Assembly: GCF_015751905.1 (NCBI RefSeq) | Contig: NZ_JADOUF010000001.1 | Span: 7,006,001 to 7,070,000 of the forward strand | Reading direction: 5' to 3' | Source of the DNA: Longispora fulva | GTDB taxonomy: Bacteria > Actinomycetota > Actinomycetes > Mycobacteriales > Micromonosporaceae | DNA length: 64,000 bases | Part shown: positions 53,252 to 61,985 of the stretch, piece after piece | How positions within the stretch are numbered: the first letter of the stretch is position 1 | Layout of the letters: every line of letters begins with the position of its first letter | The notes under the pieces: model-generated | The model's input: the letters and a program-made list of their open reading frames with translations, nothing else | Databases searched by the model: none | Told to the model about the DNA's origin: nothing | Translations under genes and position numbers: made by a program

Positions 53252-54496
53252 ATGAGCGTTTCCCGTCGCAAGGTCCTCGGTGCCGCAGGGATCGGCGCCG
53301 CCGGAGTGGCCGCGATCAGCGTCGGCGCGCTGGCGCTGTCCGACGACTCCGCCGAGGCGGCCCCGTCGGTGACCCAGCCGGTCGCGTTCCACGGCGAGCA
53401 CCAGGCCGGGATCGTCACCCCGGCCCCGGACCGGCTGCACTTCGCGTCGTTCGACGTGATCACGAAGAACCGCGCCGACCTGGTGGACATGCTCAAGGCG
53501 TGGACGAAGGCGGCCCGGCGGATGACGGCTGGCCAGGACGCCGGCCCGCTCGGCGCGGTCGCCGGCCCCGGGGCCGCCCCGCCGGACGACACCGGCGAGG
53601 CCATCGGCCTGCCGGCCGCCGGGCTGACCCTGACGATCGGGTTCGGTGCGACGCTGTTCCGGACCGCCGAGGGCACCGACCGGTTCGGGCTGGCCGACAA
53701 GAAGCCGGCCGGGCTCGCGGACCTCCCGCACTTCCCGCGCGACGACATCGACGCGGCCATCTCCGGCGGGGACATCTGCGTGCAGGCCTGCTCGTACGAC
53801 CCGCAGGTCGCGGTGCACGCCATCCGCAACCTGGTCCGGATCGGCTTCGGCGTGGTCACCGTGCGCTGGTCGCAGCTCGGCTACGGCCGGACCTCCTCCA
53901 CGAGCACGGCCCAGGCCACGCCCCGCAACATGCTCGGCTTCAAGGACGGCACCCGCAACATGAAGGCCGAGGACGGCCCGAAGGTGCTCAAGGAGCAGCT
54001 CTGGGTGCAGCCCGGCGACGGGCCGGACTGGATGACCGGCGGCAGCTACCTCGTCACCCGCAAGATCCGGAACCACATCGAGATCTGGGACCGCACGTCG
54101 CTCGACGAGCAGGAGCAGATCATCGGGCGGCACAAGGGCACCGGCGCGCCGATCGGCGAGGCCAAGGAGTTCGACGAGCCGAAGCTCGGCGAGAAGAAGA
54201 TCGCCGACGACGCGCACATCCGGCTCGCGCACCCGAGCACCCACGGCGGCGCGCACCTGCTCCGCCGGGGCTACAACTTCGTGGATGGCTCCGACGGGCT
54301 CGGCAGGCTCAACGCCGGCCTGTTCTTCATGGCCTACCAGCGTGACGCGCACAAGCAGTTCGTGCCGATCCAGCGGATGCTGGCGCAGAAGGACCCGCTG
54401 AACGAGTACATCAAGCACACGTCGAGCGGGCTGTTCGCGATCCCGGCCGGCGTGCGCGACGACAACGACTACTGGGGTTCCGCGCTCTTCGGGTAA
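53252..54496 (+). CDS. efeB: Deferrochelatase/DyP-type peroxidase EfeB
   Basis: Heme peroxidase of 414 residues with a twin-arginine (Tat) signal, SVSRRKVLGAAGIGAAGVAA. The DyP motif GFKDGTRN holds the distal Asp, and the segment HPSTHGGAHLLRRGYNFVDG with the heme-facing His comes later. It is exported folded and oxidises ferrous iron or releases it from heme. GGACGAGG lies before ATG 53252. The gene follows efeO by 25 bp. Confidence 0.94.
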   Translation: MSVSRRKVLGAAGIGAAGVAAISVGALALSDDSAEAAPSVTQPVAFHGEHQAGIVTPAPDRLHFASFDVITKNRADLVDMLKAWTKAARRMTAGQDAGPLGAVAGPGAAPPDDTGEAIGLPAAGLTLTIGFGATLFRTAEGTDRFGLADKKPAGLADLPHFPRDDIDAAISGGDICVQACSYDPQVAVHAIRNLVRIGFGVVTVRWSQLGYGRTSSTSTAQATPRNMLGFKDGTRNMKAEDGPKVLKEQLWVQPGDGPDWMTGGSYLVTRKIRNHIEIWDRTSLDEQEQIIGRHKGTGAPIGEAKEFDEPKLGEKKIADDAHIRLAHPSTHGGAHLLRRGYNFVDGSDGLGRLNAGLFFMAYQRDAHKQFVPIQRMLAQKDPLNEYIKHTSSGLFAIPAGVRDDNDYWGSALFG

Positions 54497-54502
54497 GGCT
54501 CT

Positions 54503-54534
54503 GGGGTGTCGCCGTTCCCCGACGGCGACACCCC
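54503..54534. terminator. 12-bp hairpin after efeB
   Basis: GGGGTGTCGCCG (54503-54514) pairs perfectly with 54523-54534 across an 8-nt loop. It lacks a T-run but sits 7 bp past the efeB stop; likely a terminator. Confidence 0.65.
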
Positions 54535-54537
54535 AAA

Positions 54538-54554
54538 ATCATCAGACGGTTACG
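54538..54554 (+). repeat. Extragenic motif, partial copy (ATCATCAGACGGTTACG)
   Basis: Shares the TCAGACGGTTACG part of the motif seen complete at 57623-57651 and in variant form at 42059-42085. Located right after the efeB hairpin. Confidence 0.35.
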
Positions 54555-54581
54555 AGTGGGGCCCGACCAGACAGCGTCGGC

Positions 54582-54974
54582 TCACCTGCGAGGGCTGAGC
54601 CGCGCGGCGGCGAGGAAAGTACGCCAGTCGCCAGTCGCCAGTCGGCAGTCGGCAGTCGGCAGTCGGCACGGCGAGCACCGACCCGGCCGGGTCCTTGCTG
54701 TCCCGGACGCCGACCACCCCGTCGGAGACAAAGTCGAAGGTGCACTCGAGTCCCGGCGGGGGCCGGTGACCTGGTAGATGTCGAGGAGGAGTTCGGCGTC
54801 CTCCACGGTGATCCCGCACAGGCCCGTCTCGATCCGGCTCACCTTCGAGCCCGAGCAGCTCAGGCGGCGGCCGACCGCGCCGATCGTCAGCCCCGACTCG
54901 TCCCGGAGCAACCGCAGGTGCCGGGCGAGCCGGCTACGGAGCGGATACGGCGCGCTACGCCCGTCGCTGACCAT
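54582..54974 (-). pseudogene. Remnant of XRE regulator joined to DUF397, with repeat expansion
   Basis: From ATG 54974 a XRE-type helix-turn-helix is intact (LRSRLARHLRLLRDESGLTIGAVGRRLSCSGSKVSRIETG). About 65 residues in, the frame leaves homology. A second frame then shows a DUF397 core (DGVVGVRDSKDPAGSVLAVP), and the end DWRTFLAAARLSP lies back in the first frame. The usual pair is a 280-residue XRE regulator with DUF5753 plus a DUF397 protein of about 60 residues. Here their middle is lost and a heptamer array shifts the frame. It is probably non-functional. Confidence 0.75.
54625..54666. repeat. Heptanucleotide tandem repeat (CAGTCGS)6
   Basis: Six units of CAGTCGC/CAGTCGG lie inside the DUF397-like coding remnant. 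The 7-bp period is not a multiple of three, so each gain or loss shifts the reading frame. Confidence 0.9.
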
Positions 54975-55119
54975 GACCGCATTGTCCGCCGTGGATGGTC
55001 GGCGCATCCGCCCGCCGCCGCCGCGTGCAAATGTGCAGGCGTCGCGACCCGGGCTCCAGGCTCCTGGCAGGCACCGGGCGCGCGGTGTCCACGGCCCCCA
55101 CCGGATCGCCGCACGTCAC

Positions 55120-55125
55120 TAGAAT
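55120..55125 (+). promoter_or_regulatory. -10 hexamer of the small membrane protein gene
   Basis: TAGAAT, five of six matches to TATAAT, 8 nt before the GTG at 55134. Confidence 0.5.
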
Positions 55126-55133
55126 CCGGTCCT

Positions 55134-55643
55134 GTGACCCTCTTCCGGAGCGCCGGCCGCCTCGCAGTCCCCGCCACCCTTGTGCTGCTGGCCGTCGCGC
55201 TGCTGCTGGACGCGGCGGCGGCCGTGTTCGCGATGCCGATCACGAAGCACCACCCCGGCTGGGACGGGGACAGCGTCCTGCCGGTCCGGCCGGAGATGTA
55301 CGAGACGGCGCTGGTCCTGATCGGCCTCGCCGTCATGCTGCTCGGCCTGGCCGTGCCGGTCGCCCGGGGCAGCCGGCTCGCCGGGGCCGGGATATTTCCC
55401 GTGCTCGGCCTCTGGGTGCTGTGGTCGATCATCGACTGGACCTCGCCGTGGGCGGCGCGGGGCCGGTGGTCGGACGGCCCGGGAGGTCAGTTCGACTGGA
55501 GCGGGGTCGAGGCTGCGACGCGGCACTGGTACCCGCCGGTCAGCCACCTGCTGTTCGGCCTCGAAGTGGCGGCGGCGGTCGCGGCCGTGCTCCTGCTCCT
55601 GGCGCGGCTGGGCCGTCGGGCTCCCGCGACCGCCGCCTCCTGA
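55134..55643 (+). CDS. Four-helix membrane protein of unknown function
   Basis: A 169-residue hydrophobic protein with about four helices (LAVPATLVLLAVALLLDAAAAVF; ALVLIGLAVMLLGLAV; GAGIFPVLGLWVLWSII; LLFGLEVAAAVAAVLLLLARL). Loop residues DWTSPWAARGRWSDGPGGQFDW are rich in Trp and Gly. GTG 55134 is set by the TAGAAT hexamer. I do not recognise the family. It converges with spoIIM, whose stop is 9 bp away. Confidence 0.7.
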   Translation: MTLFRSAGRLAVPATLVLLAVALLLDAAAAVFAMPITKHHPGWDGDSVLPVRPEMYETALVLIGLAVMLLGLAVPVARGSRLAGAGIFPVLGLWVLWSIIDWTSPWAARGRWSDGPGGQFDWSGVEAATRHWYPPVSHLLFGLEVAAAVAAVLLLLARLGRRAPATAAS

Positions 55644-55652
55644 GCGGGGCTC

Positions 55653-56648
55653 TCAGGTCGAGGGCGCGTACTCCTCGCGGGCGTCCCCGCTGACGTCACC
55701 CGTCTCGCCCCGGGCGGCGGCGCGGGAGCCGAGTGCGAACACGTACCCCAGAAAGCTCAGCCAGATCGTCGCGCCGATCGCGATCCGGGCGACGGTCGGC
55801 AGCCCCGACGGGGTCACGAACGCCTCGACCCCCGCGCTGACCAGCAGCACGACCACCAGGCCCATCGCGACCGTCATCCCGGCCCTCGCGGTCTGCGCCA
55901 GCGACCGGGACCGGGTCAGCCCCGGCCCGGGCGCGATCCACGACCAGCCGATCCGCAGGCCCACCCCGGCGGCCACGAACACGGCGGTCAGCTCCAGGAG
56001 GCCGTGCGGGGCGAGGAGGCCGAAGTACAGCTCGCCCCGGTCGTGGCTGACCATCACGCCGCCCACGACGGCCAGGTTCAGCAGGTTCGTCCACAGAACA
56101 TAGAAGACGGGTACGACCAGCACCCCGGCAGCCAGGCACACCGCGGCGATCCACGCGTTGTTCGTCCACACCTTGAACGCGAAGTCCTGCGCGGCGTGCT
56201 CGGAGTAGTAGGACTCGAAGTCGTGGTCGACGAGCTGGCTCATCTTGTCCTCGGACATCAGGGCGCGCTGGGTCTCCGGATGCCCGGCCACGTACGCCGT
56301 CAGCAGCAGCCACAGGGCCGTGAACCCCGCCCCGACGCTGATCCACCAGGCCCGGGCCCGGTAGACGGTCACAGGGAACGACACGGTGAAGAACCGGCCC
56401 ACCTCGGCCCACCGGAACCGGCCGGAGCCCGTGATCGCGGCCCGCGAGGCCAGCACCAGCTGGGACAGCCGGGCGAGCAGCACCGGGTCGGGCGCCCGGC
56501 TGCGGACGACCGACAGGTGTGTCGTGGTGCGCTGGTACAGCGCGATCAGCTCGTCCGCCTCCTCGGCGGTCAGCCGGCGCCGCCGGGTCAGGTGCTCCAG
56601 CCGCTGCCACTGGCCACGGTGTTCGGCCACGTAGGCATCGAGATCCAC
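55653..56648 (-). CDS. SpoIIM-like (stage II sporulation M, DUF95) membrane protein
   Basis: A 331-residue protein of the SpoIIM family with about five helices. RRRRLTAEEADELIALYQRTTTHLSVVRSRAPDP is the N-terminal cytoplasmic domain. NNAWIAAVCLAAGVLVVPVFYVLWTNLLNLAVVGGVM and LLAPHGLLELTAVFVAAGVGLRIG carry the family core. The GTG at 56648 is 6 nt after TACCCT, interlocked with the RDD gene promoter. In M. tuberculosis the same pair (Rv3694c/Rv3695) lies beside moxR2. Role beyond envelope structure is unknown. Confidence 0.9.
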   Translation of the reverse strand: MDLDAYVAEHRGQWQRLEHLTRRRRLTAEEADELIALYQRTTTHLSVVRSRAPDPVLLARLSQLVLASRAAITGSGRFRWAEVGRFFTVSFPVTVYRARAWWISVGAGFTALWLLLTAYVAGHPETQRALMSEDKMSQLVDHDFESYYSEHAAQDFAFKVWTNNAWIAAVCLAAGVLVVPVFYVLWTNLLNLAVVGGVMVSHDRGELYFGLLAPHGLLELTAVFVAAGVGLRIGWSWIAPGPGLTRSRSLAQTARAGMTVAMGLVVVLLVSAGVEAFVTPSGLPTVARIAIGATIWLSFLGYVFALGSRAAARGETGDVSGDAREEYAPST

Positions 56649-56654
56649 CGCGAC

Positions 56655-56664
56655 AGGGTAGCGT
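56655..56664. promoter_or_regulatory. Interlocked bidirectional -10 for spoIIM-like and RDD genes
   Basis: AGGGTAGCGT holds TAGCGT on the plus strand (56659-56664, 7 nt before the RDD GTG at 56672) and TACCCT on the minus strand (56660-56655, 6 nt before the SpoIIM GTG at 56648). The two -10 hexamers share TA at 56659-56660. The complete divergent gap is 23 bp. Confidence 0.7.
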
Positions 56665-56671
56665 GCACCCC

Positions 56672-57580
56672 GTGCCGGAGAATGCCCATCGCCTCGTCAG
56701 CGGCGAGGCCGTGGAGCTTGATGTCCGGATTGCTCGGATTGGTTCGCGGGCGCTGGCGCTGCTGATCGACGTGCTCGTCCAGGCCGCCGCGGCGGGCGTG
56801 CTCGCGCTGTTCCTGCTGCCAGCGGCCACGGGTGGCGACGCGGTGCTGGCCGGGGCGTACATCATCGGTCTGGTGCTGGTGCTCGTCGTGCTGCCGGTCG
56901 CGATCTCCGGGGCGACCCAGGGCCGGTCCGTCGGCAAACTGGCCCTCGGGCTGCGGGTGGTCCGTGACGACGGCGGCCCGATCACCTTCCGGCACGCGCT
57001 GACCCGCACCCTGGTCGCCGTCGCCGCCGAGTGGCCCGGGCTCGCCCTGCCGCCCCTGACCTGGCTGGCCAGCCTGTGGATGATGCTCGTGCACCCGCAC
57101 GGCAAGCGGATCGGCGACCTGACCGCCGGCACCATCGTCATCCACGACCGGGCCCCGGCCCAGTGGGGCTGGATCCCGGTGCCGCCGGCCGTCCCCGGCC
57201 TCGCGGAATGGGCCCGCAACCTGGACCTGTCCGGGCTGCCCGACGACCTGGCGCTCGCGGTGCGGCACTACCTGGCCCGGAACCGGAGCCTGCGGCCCGA
57301 GGCGCGGCAACGGCTGGGCTACGCCCTCGCCGCCGAGGTGATGGCGTGTACGACGCCGCCGGCACCGCCGAACACGCCCGGCTGGGCGTACCTGGCCGCC
57401 GTGCTCGCCGAACGCAACCGGCGGGCGGCGGGGCGGCTGAGGGCCGCCCGGGCGGCGTCCGCGCAGGTGTGGCCGGATCTGGAGAAGCACATGGCGGTGC
57501 CCCGACAGGCGCGGCGTCCGGTGCCGCCGCCCGTGCCCCGGGAGGGGCAGCTGCTGCGGCCGGGAGCACCGCCCGCTTGA
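56672..57580 (+). CDS. RDD family membrane protein
   Basis: A 302-residue protein with the RDD domain: ARIGSRALALLIDVLVQAAAAGVL (R..R..D on helix 1), TQGRSVGKLALGLRVVRDDGGP and HPHGKRIGDLTAGTIVI. A long hydrophilic C-terminal part (about 120 residues) contains LPDDLALAVRHYLARNRSLRPEARQRLG and a Pro/Arg tail. RDD proteins include ion exchangers; no substrate is known. GTG 56672 is set by TAGCGT. Confidence 0.88.
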   Translation: MPENAHRLVSGEAVELDVRIARIGSRALALLIDVLVQAAAAGVLALFLLPAATGGDAVLAGAYIIGLVLVLVVLPVAISGATQGRSVGKLALGLRVVRDDGGPITFRHALTRTLVAVAAEWPGLALPPLTWLASLWMMLVHPHGKRIGDLTAGTIVIHDRAPAQWGWIPVPPAVPGLAEWARNLDLSGLPDDLALAVRHYLARNRSLRPEARQRLGYALAAEVMACTTPPAPPNTPGWAYLAAVLAERNRRAAGRLRAARAASAQVWPDLEKHMAVPRQARRPVPPPVPREGQLLRPGAPPA

Positions 57581-57622
57581 GGCCCCACCGGAGTGCCGCC
57601 GCGCGCCGGGTGGGGGACGCGG

Positions 57623-57651
57623 CGTAACCGTCTGAGATGGGGTTGATCGTC
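57623..57651 (-). repeat. Extragenic motif GACGATCAACCCCATC..GACGG(C/T)TACG, copy B
   Basis: On the minus strand it begins 3 bp past the stop of the DUF58 gene. Together with copy A (42059-42085) it places the same block right after stop codons on both strands. The 74-bp gap also holds a hairpin near 57583-57617 that may end the RDD transcript. Confidence 0.5.
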
Positions 57652-57654
57652 GGG

Positions 57655-58953
57655 TTAAAGCCTGCCCTGGGCCTTCAGGGTCAGGTAGAGATCCGCCACG
57701 GCCGGCGCGTACCGGTCCGCCGGCGCGTCCACCACGTGCACCCCGTGCCTGCGGAGCACCGCCACCACCCGCCGCCGCTCGGCCAGCGTCTTCTCGGCGG
57801 CGGCCGCCGCGTACAGCGCCTCGGCCGAACCGCGCCCTGCGGCCATCTCGTCCACGACCGGGTCGTGCACGGCCGCCAGGACGACGGTGTGCCGGGCGGT
57901 GAGCCGGGACAGCACGGGCATCAGGCCCTCGCCGAGCGCGCCCGGTTCCAGGGCGGTGAACAGCACGACGAGGGCGCGTTTGCGTTCCCGGCGCAGGATC
58001 TCGGCGACGACGAGGCCGAAGTCCGTCTCCACCAGCGCCGGCTCGAGCGGGGCCATGGCCTGCACCATCTTGGTCAGCAGGGTGGCCTTGTTGGCGCCCT
58101 CGACGGCGGCCCGGACGGCGGTGTCGACGGCGAGCAGGTCGACCCGGTCGTCGGCCCGGGAGGCGAGCGCCGCGAGCAGCAGGCACGCGTCGAGGGCCGC
58201 GTCGAGGCGGGGCGCGTCGCCGATCCGGGCGGCGGAGGTGCGTCCGGTGTCCAGCACGCACAGCACCCGCCGGTCGCGCTCGGGCCGCCAGGTGCGGACC
58301 ACGACGCTCTCCCGACGTGCGGTGGCCCGCCAGTCGATGGACCGGACGTCGTCGCCCACGACGTACTCCCGCAGCGCGTCGAACTCCGTGCCCTGGCCCC
58401 GGCCCCGGGTGACCACGTTGCCGTCGAACACCCGGAGCCGGGCGAGGCGTTCGGGCAGGTGGCGGCGGGACGTGAACGGCGGGAGCACCCGCACCGTCCA
58501 CGGCGCGGCCAGCTTCCTGGACTGCAGGTACGCGAACCGCAGCGGCCCGTAGGAGCGCAGGGTCACCGTGTCGGCCGACCGGTCGCCGCGCCGGGTGGGC
58601 CGCAGGTCGAGGTCGATCCGGCAGTGTTCGCCGGGCGGGAGCACGAACTCGTACGGCCGGTCCGGGGTGGCCCCCGCCGACGGCGGCCAGGCGTCGCGGA
58701 GTTCGGCGCGCAGGTCGGTGACCCCGTGGTTGGTGACGGTCAGGGTCACCGCGCCGGACTCGCCGAGCCGGAGCTGTCGGACGCCGTCGCGCTCCAGGGC
58801 GACCCGGGACAGCCGGACCGCGCCGAACAGGTCGAGGCCGGCGAGGGCGAGGACCGCCACGGTGTACACGGCGAGGCCGAGCCACGGCGCGGGCCACAGC
58901 GGCAGGGACAGGGTGGCCAGCGCCAGCAGGGCTGCCGGACGCCAGGTGATCAT
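57655..58953 (-). CDS. DUF58 domain protein (vWA-like)
   Basis: A 432-residue membrane-anchored protein. Two helices open it (AALLALATLSLPLWPAPWLGLAVYTVAVLALAGLDLFG), and the beta-rich region to about 190 precedes the DUF58 core: REYVVGDDVRSIDWRATARRESVVVRTWRPERDRRVLCVLDTGRTS, with a DxGxS metal-site variant. It is thought to be a partner of MoxR ATPases in protein maturation. ATG 58953 overlaps the moxR stop (ATGA). Last gene of the five-gene operon. Confidence 0.9.
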   Translation of the reverse strand: MITWRPAALLALATLSLPLWPAPWLGLAVYTVAVLALAGLDLFGAVRLSRVALERDGVRQLRLGESGAVTLTVTNHGVTDLRAELRDAWPPSAGATPDRPYEFVLPPGEHCRIDLDLRPTRRGDRSADTVTLRSYGPLRFAYLQSRKLAAPWTVRVLPPFTSRRHLPERLARLRVFDGNVVTRGRGQGTEFDALREYVVGDDVRSIDWRATARRESVVVRTWRPERDRRVLCVLDTGRTSAARIGDAPRLDAALDACLLLAALASRADDRVDLLAVDTAVRAAVEGANKATLLTKMVQAMAPLEPALVETDFGLVVAEILRRERKRALVVLFTALEPGALGEGLMPVLSRLTARHTVVLAAVHDPVVDEMAAGRGSAEALYAAAAAEKTLAERRRVVAVLRRHGVHVVDAPADRYAPAVADLYLTLKAQGRL

Positions 58954-59975
58954 CGGGGGGTGGGGACCGTGGCCAGCACCGCGTCGAGCACGCCGTCGGG
59001 GGTGACGCCCTCGAGCTCGACCTCGGGGCGGACCCGGATCCGGTGCCGCAGGGTCGGTCGGGCCAGCGTCTTGACGTCGTCGGGGGTCACGTAGTCGCGG
59101 CCGGACAGCCAGGCCCACGCCTTGGACGTGTTGAGCAGGGCCGTGCTGCCCCGGGGAGACGCGCCCAGCTCCAGGGACGGGGACTGCCGGGTGGCCCGGC
59201 ACAGGTCCAGGATGTAGCCGAGCACCCCGTCGGCGACCTGGACCTCGCGGACCGCCTGCCGGGCGGCGGCCAGGTCGGCGATCGTGGCCACGGTCTGCAC
59301 GGAGGACAGGTCGCGCGGGTCGAAGCCCTGGTGGTGGGCCCGCAGGACGGCGAGCTCCGCCTCGCGGCCCGGCAGGGCGACGTTGAGCTTGAGCAGGAAC
59401 CGGTCGAGCTGAGCCTCGGGGAGGGGGTAGGTGCCCTCGTACTCGATGGGGTTCTGGGTCGCGCAGACCACGAACGGGTCCGGCAGCGCGCGGGGGGACC
59501 CGTCCACGGAGACCTGGCGCTCCTCCATGGCCTCCAGCAGCGAGGACTGGGTCTTCGGCGGGGTCCGGTTGATCTCGTCGGCGAGCATCAGGTTCGTGAA
59601 GACCGGCCCCTCGCGGAACTCGAACTTCGAGCTCTGCGCGTCGTAGATCAGGGAGCCGGTGACGTCGCCGGGCATCAGGTCGGCGGTGAACTGGACCCGC
59701 TTGGTGTCGATGGCCATCGCGGCGGCCAGGGTGCGGACCATCAGGGTCTTCGCGACGCCGGGCACGCCCTCGAGCAGCACGTGTCCCCGGCAGAGCAGGG
59801 CGATGAGCAGCCCGGTGACGACGGCGTCCTGGCCGTGGACGACCTTGCCGACCTCGGCCTGGAGGTTGGCGAGCGCCTGGCGGGCGGTCGGCGCCTCCGG
59901 GGCCTGGAGCCCCTCGCCGGCCGTCGGCATCTCCGGGGCCTCGAGCGCCTCGCCGGCCTGCTGGTGGTCAGTCAC
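58950..59975 (-). CDS. moxR: MoxR family AAA ATPase
   Basis: A 341-residue AAA+ ATPase. VLLEGVPGVAKTLMVRTLAAAM is Walker A, VFTNLMLADEINRTPPKTQSSLLEAMEERQVSVDG is Walker B with sensor, and ATQNPIEYEGTYPLPEAQLDRFLLKL is the arginine-finger region. An N-terminal extension of 35 residues repeats (E/G)APE-(M/A)PTA motifs. It works with the vWA/DUF58 product downstream as a chaperone-like complex. GTG 59975 overlaps the DUF4350 stop by 8 bp. Confidence 0.94.
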   Translation of the reverse strand: MTDHQQAGEALEAPEMPTAGEGLQAPEAPTARQALANLQAEVGKVVHGQDAVVTGLLIALLCRGHVLLEGVPGVAKTLMVRTLAAAMAIDTKRVQFTADLMPGDVTGSLIYDAQSSKFEFREGPVFTNLMLADEINRTPPKTQSSLLEAMEERQVSVDGSPRALPDPFVVCATQNPIEYEGTYPLPEAQLDRFLLKLNVALPGREAELAVLRAHHQGFDPRDLSSVQTVATIADLAAARQAVREVQVADGVLGYILDLCRATRQSPSLELGASPRGSTALLNTSKAWAWLSGRDYVTPDDVKTLARPTLRHRIRVRPEVELEGVTPDGVLDAVLATVPTPR

Positions 59976-61353
59976 TGCGTGTCTCCCTGGTGGTGTCTTC
60001 CACGAGCCGGTCGATGGCGTCGGCCATGCTGGTCAGCTCGGCGTCGGTTTCGGGGATCACCCCGTAGAGCAGTTCCTGCACGGCGTCCTCTGTCCGTCCG
60101 GTCCGTGCGGCCACCGCCGCGACGATCTCGCCGGACATCGCTGTGGGACCGAGGGCGAGGGCCGCGACCAGCCGACGCCGGGCCCCGGCGCGGACCGCGT
60201 CGAGGGCCGGGAGCCGGGCATGGGCGCGGGCGTAGAGCCGGCCGCGGCCGGTGATGGTCTCCGTGGACCGCACGACGACGGGCAGCCTTTCGGCGACGGG
60301 CTGGCCGAGGCGGCGGGCGCGGGCGAGGACGAGCAGCAGCGCCGCGATGGCCAGTCCGACGAGTGCCGCCCAGAACCAGGGCGGGAACGCCGCCCAGAGC
60401 GGGTTCGGAGGCTTCTCGCTGCCCTCGTCCGGGTTCGGGTTGGGCTGCCGCTCCGAGCCGCCGCCCCCGCCGCCCCCGCCCCCGCCCCCGGTCCCGCCTC
60501 CGCCGTGCCCGGCGATGTAGCAGGTGTACGTGGGCTGCGGCGTCGACGTCGGGCTCGGCACCGTGCACCGGGCCGTCGGCCGGGGCGACTCCGGCGGCAG
60601 GGTGACGCACACGACCCCCGGGGCGGCCGGCGTGCCGCACACCTCGGGCACGTGCGGCAGGGTCGGGGTCGGGCTGGGCGACGGCACGACGAGGCTGTGC
60701 TGGTCGAGCCACGCGATGTTCGGGTACCGGCCGAGCAGCGCCACCGCGAGCCGCGCGTTGTCGTGCTCGCCGATCCGCTCGTCGCTGAACGGGTCCGCGG
60801 CCCCGACGATGACGAAGTTGTCGCTGAGCAGGACGTGGCCGTCGTAGCAGCTCTGGGCGCCGTCGAGCCTGTAGCGGACCCGGCCGACGGCCGCGTCCCC
60901 GGCCCCGCCGATGTCGCAGCCGCCGGGGCCGACGACGGCGGTGGCCCACCGCTCGCCGAGCACCCGGGGCGTGCCCCGGAGGGACTCGGCGGCCAGGTCG
61001 TCGAGGGCGGCCTGGCCGGGCTGGACGAGCACGATCCGGGTGGTGGCCGGCAGGAAGGTCAGCTGGCGGAAGAAGTCCCGGTTCAGGTATTCGGGGGCTG
61101 GCAGGAACAGGGTCGTGTTCCCGGCGATCGCGTCGTTGAGGGCGTCGGCGGGGACGGTGTGCCGGACGACCCGCCGGCCGTCGGCGGTGAGCAGCCGTTC
61201 GAGTTCGTGGCCGGAGAACCGGTCGGTGCCGGTGGGGGACAGGTACCCGTCGTCGCCCGTGGACGGCGTGTCCACGGCGTGGAACACCAGGGTGGCCACG
61301 ACGAGGAGGACGGCGACGAGCAGTGGGGCGAGCGTCTTCAGCCGCGCGGTCAC
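59968..61353 (-). CDS. DUF4350 domain membrane protein
   Basis: A 461-residue protein with a signal-anchor helix (TLAPLLVAVLLVVATLVFHAV) and a DUF4350 extracytoplasmic domain (GTDRFSGHELERLLTADGRRVVRHTVP, GNTTLFLPAPEYLNRDFFRQ). A Pro/Ser/Thr and then Gly-rich linker precedes a second membrane helix (WFWAALVGLAIAALLLVLA) and a cytoplasmic helical end (ALGPTAMSGEIVAAVAARTGR). The glycine run (coded near 60455-60500) is a GC-only simple-sequence stretch. Overlaps both neighbours; fourth part of the MoxR operon. Confidence 0.87.
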   Translation of the reverse strand: MTARLKTLAPLLVAVLLVVATLVFHAVDTPSTGDDGYLSPTGTDRFSGHELERLLTADGRRVVRHTVPADALNDAIAGNTTLFLPAPEYLNRDFFRQLTFLPATTRIVLVQPGQAALDDLAAESLRGTPRVLGERWATAVVGPGGCDIGGAGDAAVGRVRYRLDGAQSCYDGHVLLSDNFVIVGAADPFSDERIGEHDNARLAVALLGRYPNIAWLDQHSLVVPSPSPTPTLPHVPEVCGTPAAPGVVCVTLPPESPRPTARCTVPSPTSTPQPTYTCYIAGHGGGGTGGGGGGGGGGGSERQPNPNPDEGSEKPPNPLWAAFPPWFWAALVGLAIAALLLVLARARRLGQPVAERLPVVVRSTETITGRGRLYARAHARLPALDAVRAGARRRLVAALALGPTAMSGEIVAAVAARTGRTEDAVQELLYGVIPETDAELTSMADAIDRLVEDTTRETRSD

Positions 61354-61985
61354 AGGCTCTCCCCGAGGGTGCGCATCCGGGCGTCCATCTCGGCGGTGGC
61401 CGGCCGCTCGCCGTACCAGATGTCGGAGAAGATCCGGGTCGCCTCCCGCAGCGGCGCGTCGGCCGTCGGCAGCGCGGCGCCGGCCGCCATGGCGAGTTCG
61501 GTGACCGTCGAGCCCGGTTGCGGGCTCAGCACCCCCCGGTCGGCGAGCCGGCGGATCATGACCCGGAGCCGTTCCCGGACCGCCTCGCCGTACCGCCCGG
61601 CGGCGGCGTACTGGTCGGCCAACGACAGCAGGACCTCGGCCGGCAGCTCGGGCAGCGCGTCGTCGGGGCCCTCGGGCAGGTCGTCGATGGTGATGGTCTT
61701 GGTGACCTTCGCGGGCTTGGGGCGTCGGCGGCCCGGCCGCCAGGCCAGCAGCCGGAGCAGCCACCGGTGCAGGCGGCCCGGGGCGGCCACCAGCCAGGAG
61801 CCCAGCCGCAGGGCCGCGGCGAGGGCGCGCCGGGCCGCCGCGAGCCACTGCCGCCACCACCGCAGCGCCGCGATCAGGAACAACGCCCCGAGCAGGAGCG
61901 CGGCCATCAGCCCGGCCACCCCGCCGGGGAACCAGTCGGCGACGTCGGCGACCAGTGCCGTCCACCAGCGGGCCACCGCGCTCAC
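61350..61985 (-). CDS. DUF4129 domain membrane protein
   Basis: A 211-residue protein with a membrane helix (VAGLMAALLLGALFLIAALRWW), a basic loop and a C-terminal helical DUF4129 domain (LLSLADQYAAAGRYGEAVRERLRVMIRRLADRGVLSPQPGSTVTELA, ATRIFSDIWYGERPATAEM). DUF4129 proteins occur with transglutaminase and MoxR clusters. GTG 61985 overlaps the upstream stop and its stop overlaps the DUF4350 start. Confidence 0.88.
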   Translation of the reverse strand: MSAVARWWTALVADVADWFPGGVAGLMAALLLGALFLIAALRWWRQWLAAARRALAAALRLGSWLVAAPGRLHRWLLRLLAWRPGRRRPKPAKVTKTITIDDLPEGPDDALPELPAEVLLSLADQYAAAGRYGEAVRERLRVMIRRLADRGVLSPQPGSTVTELAMAAGAALPTADAPLREATRIFSDIWYGERPATAEMDARMRTLGESL

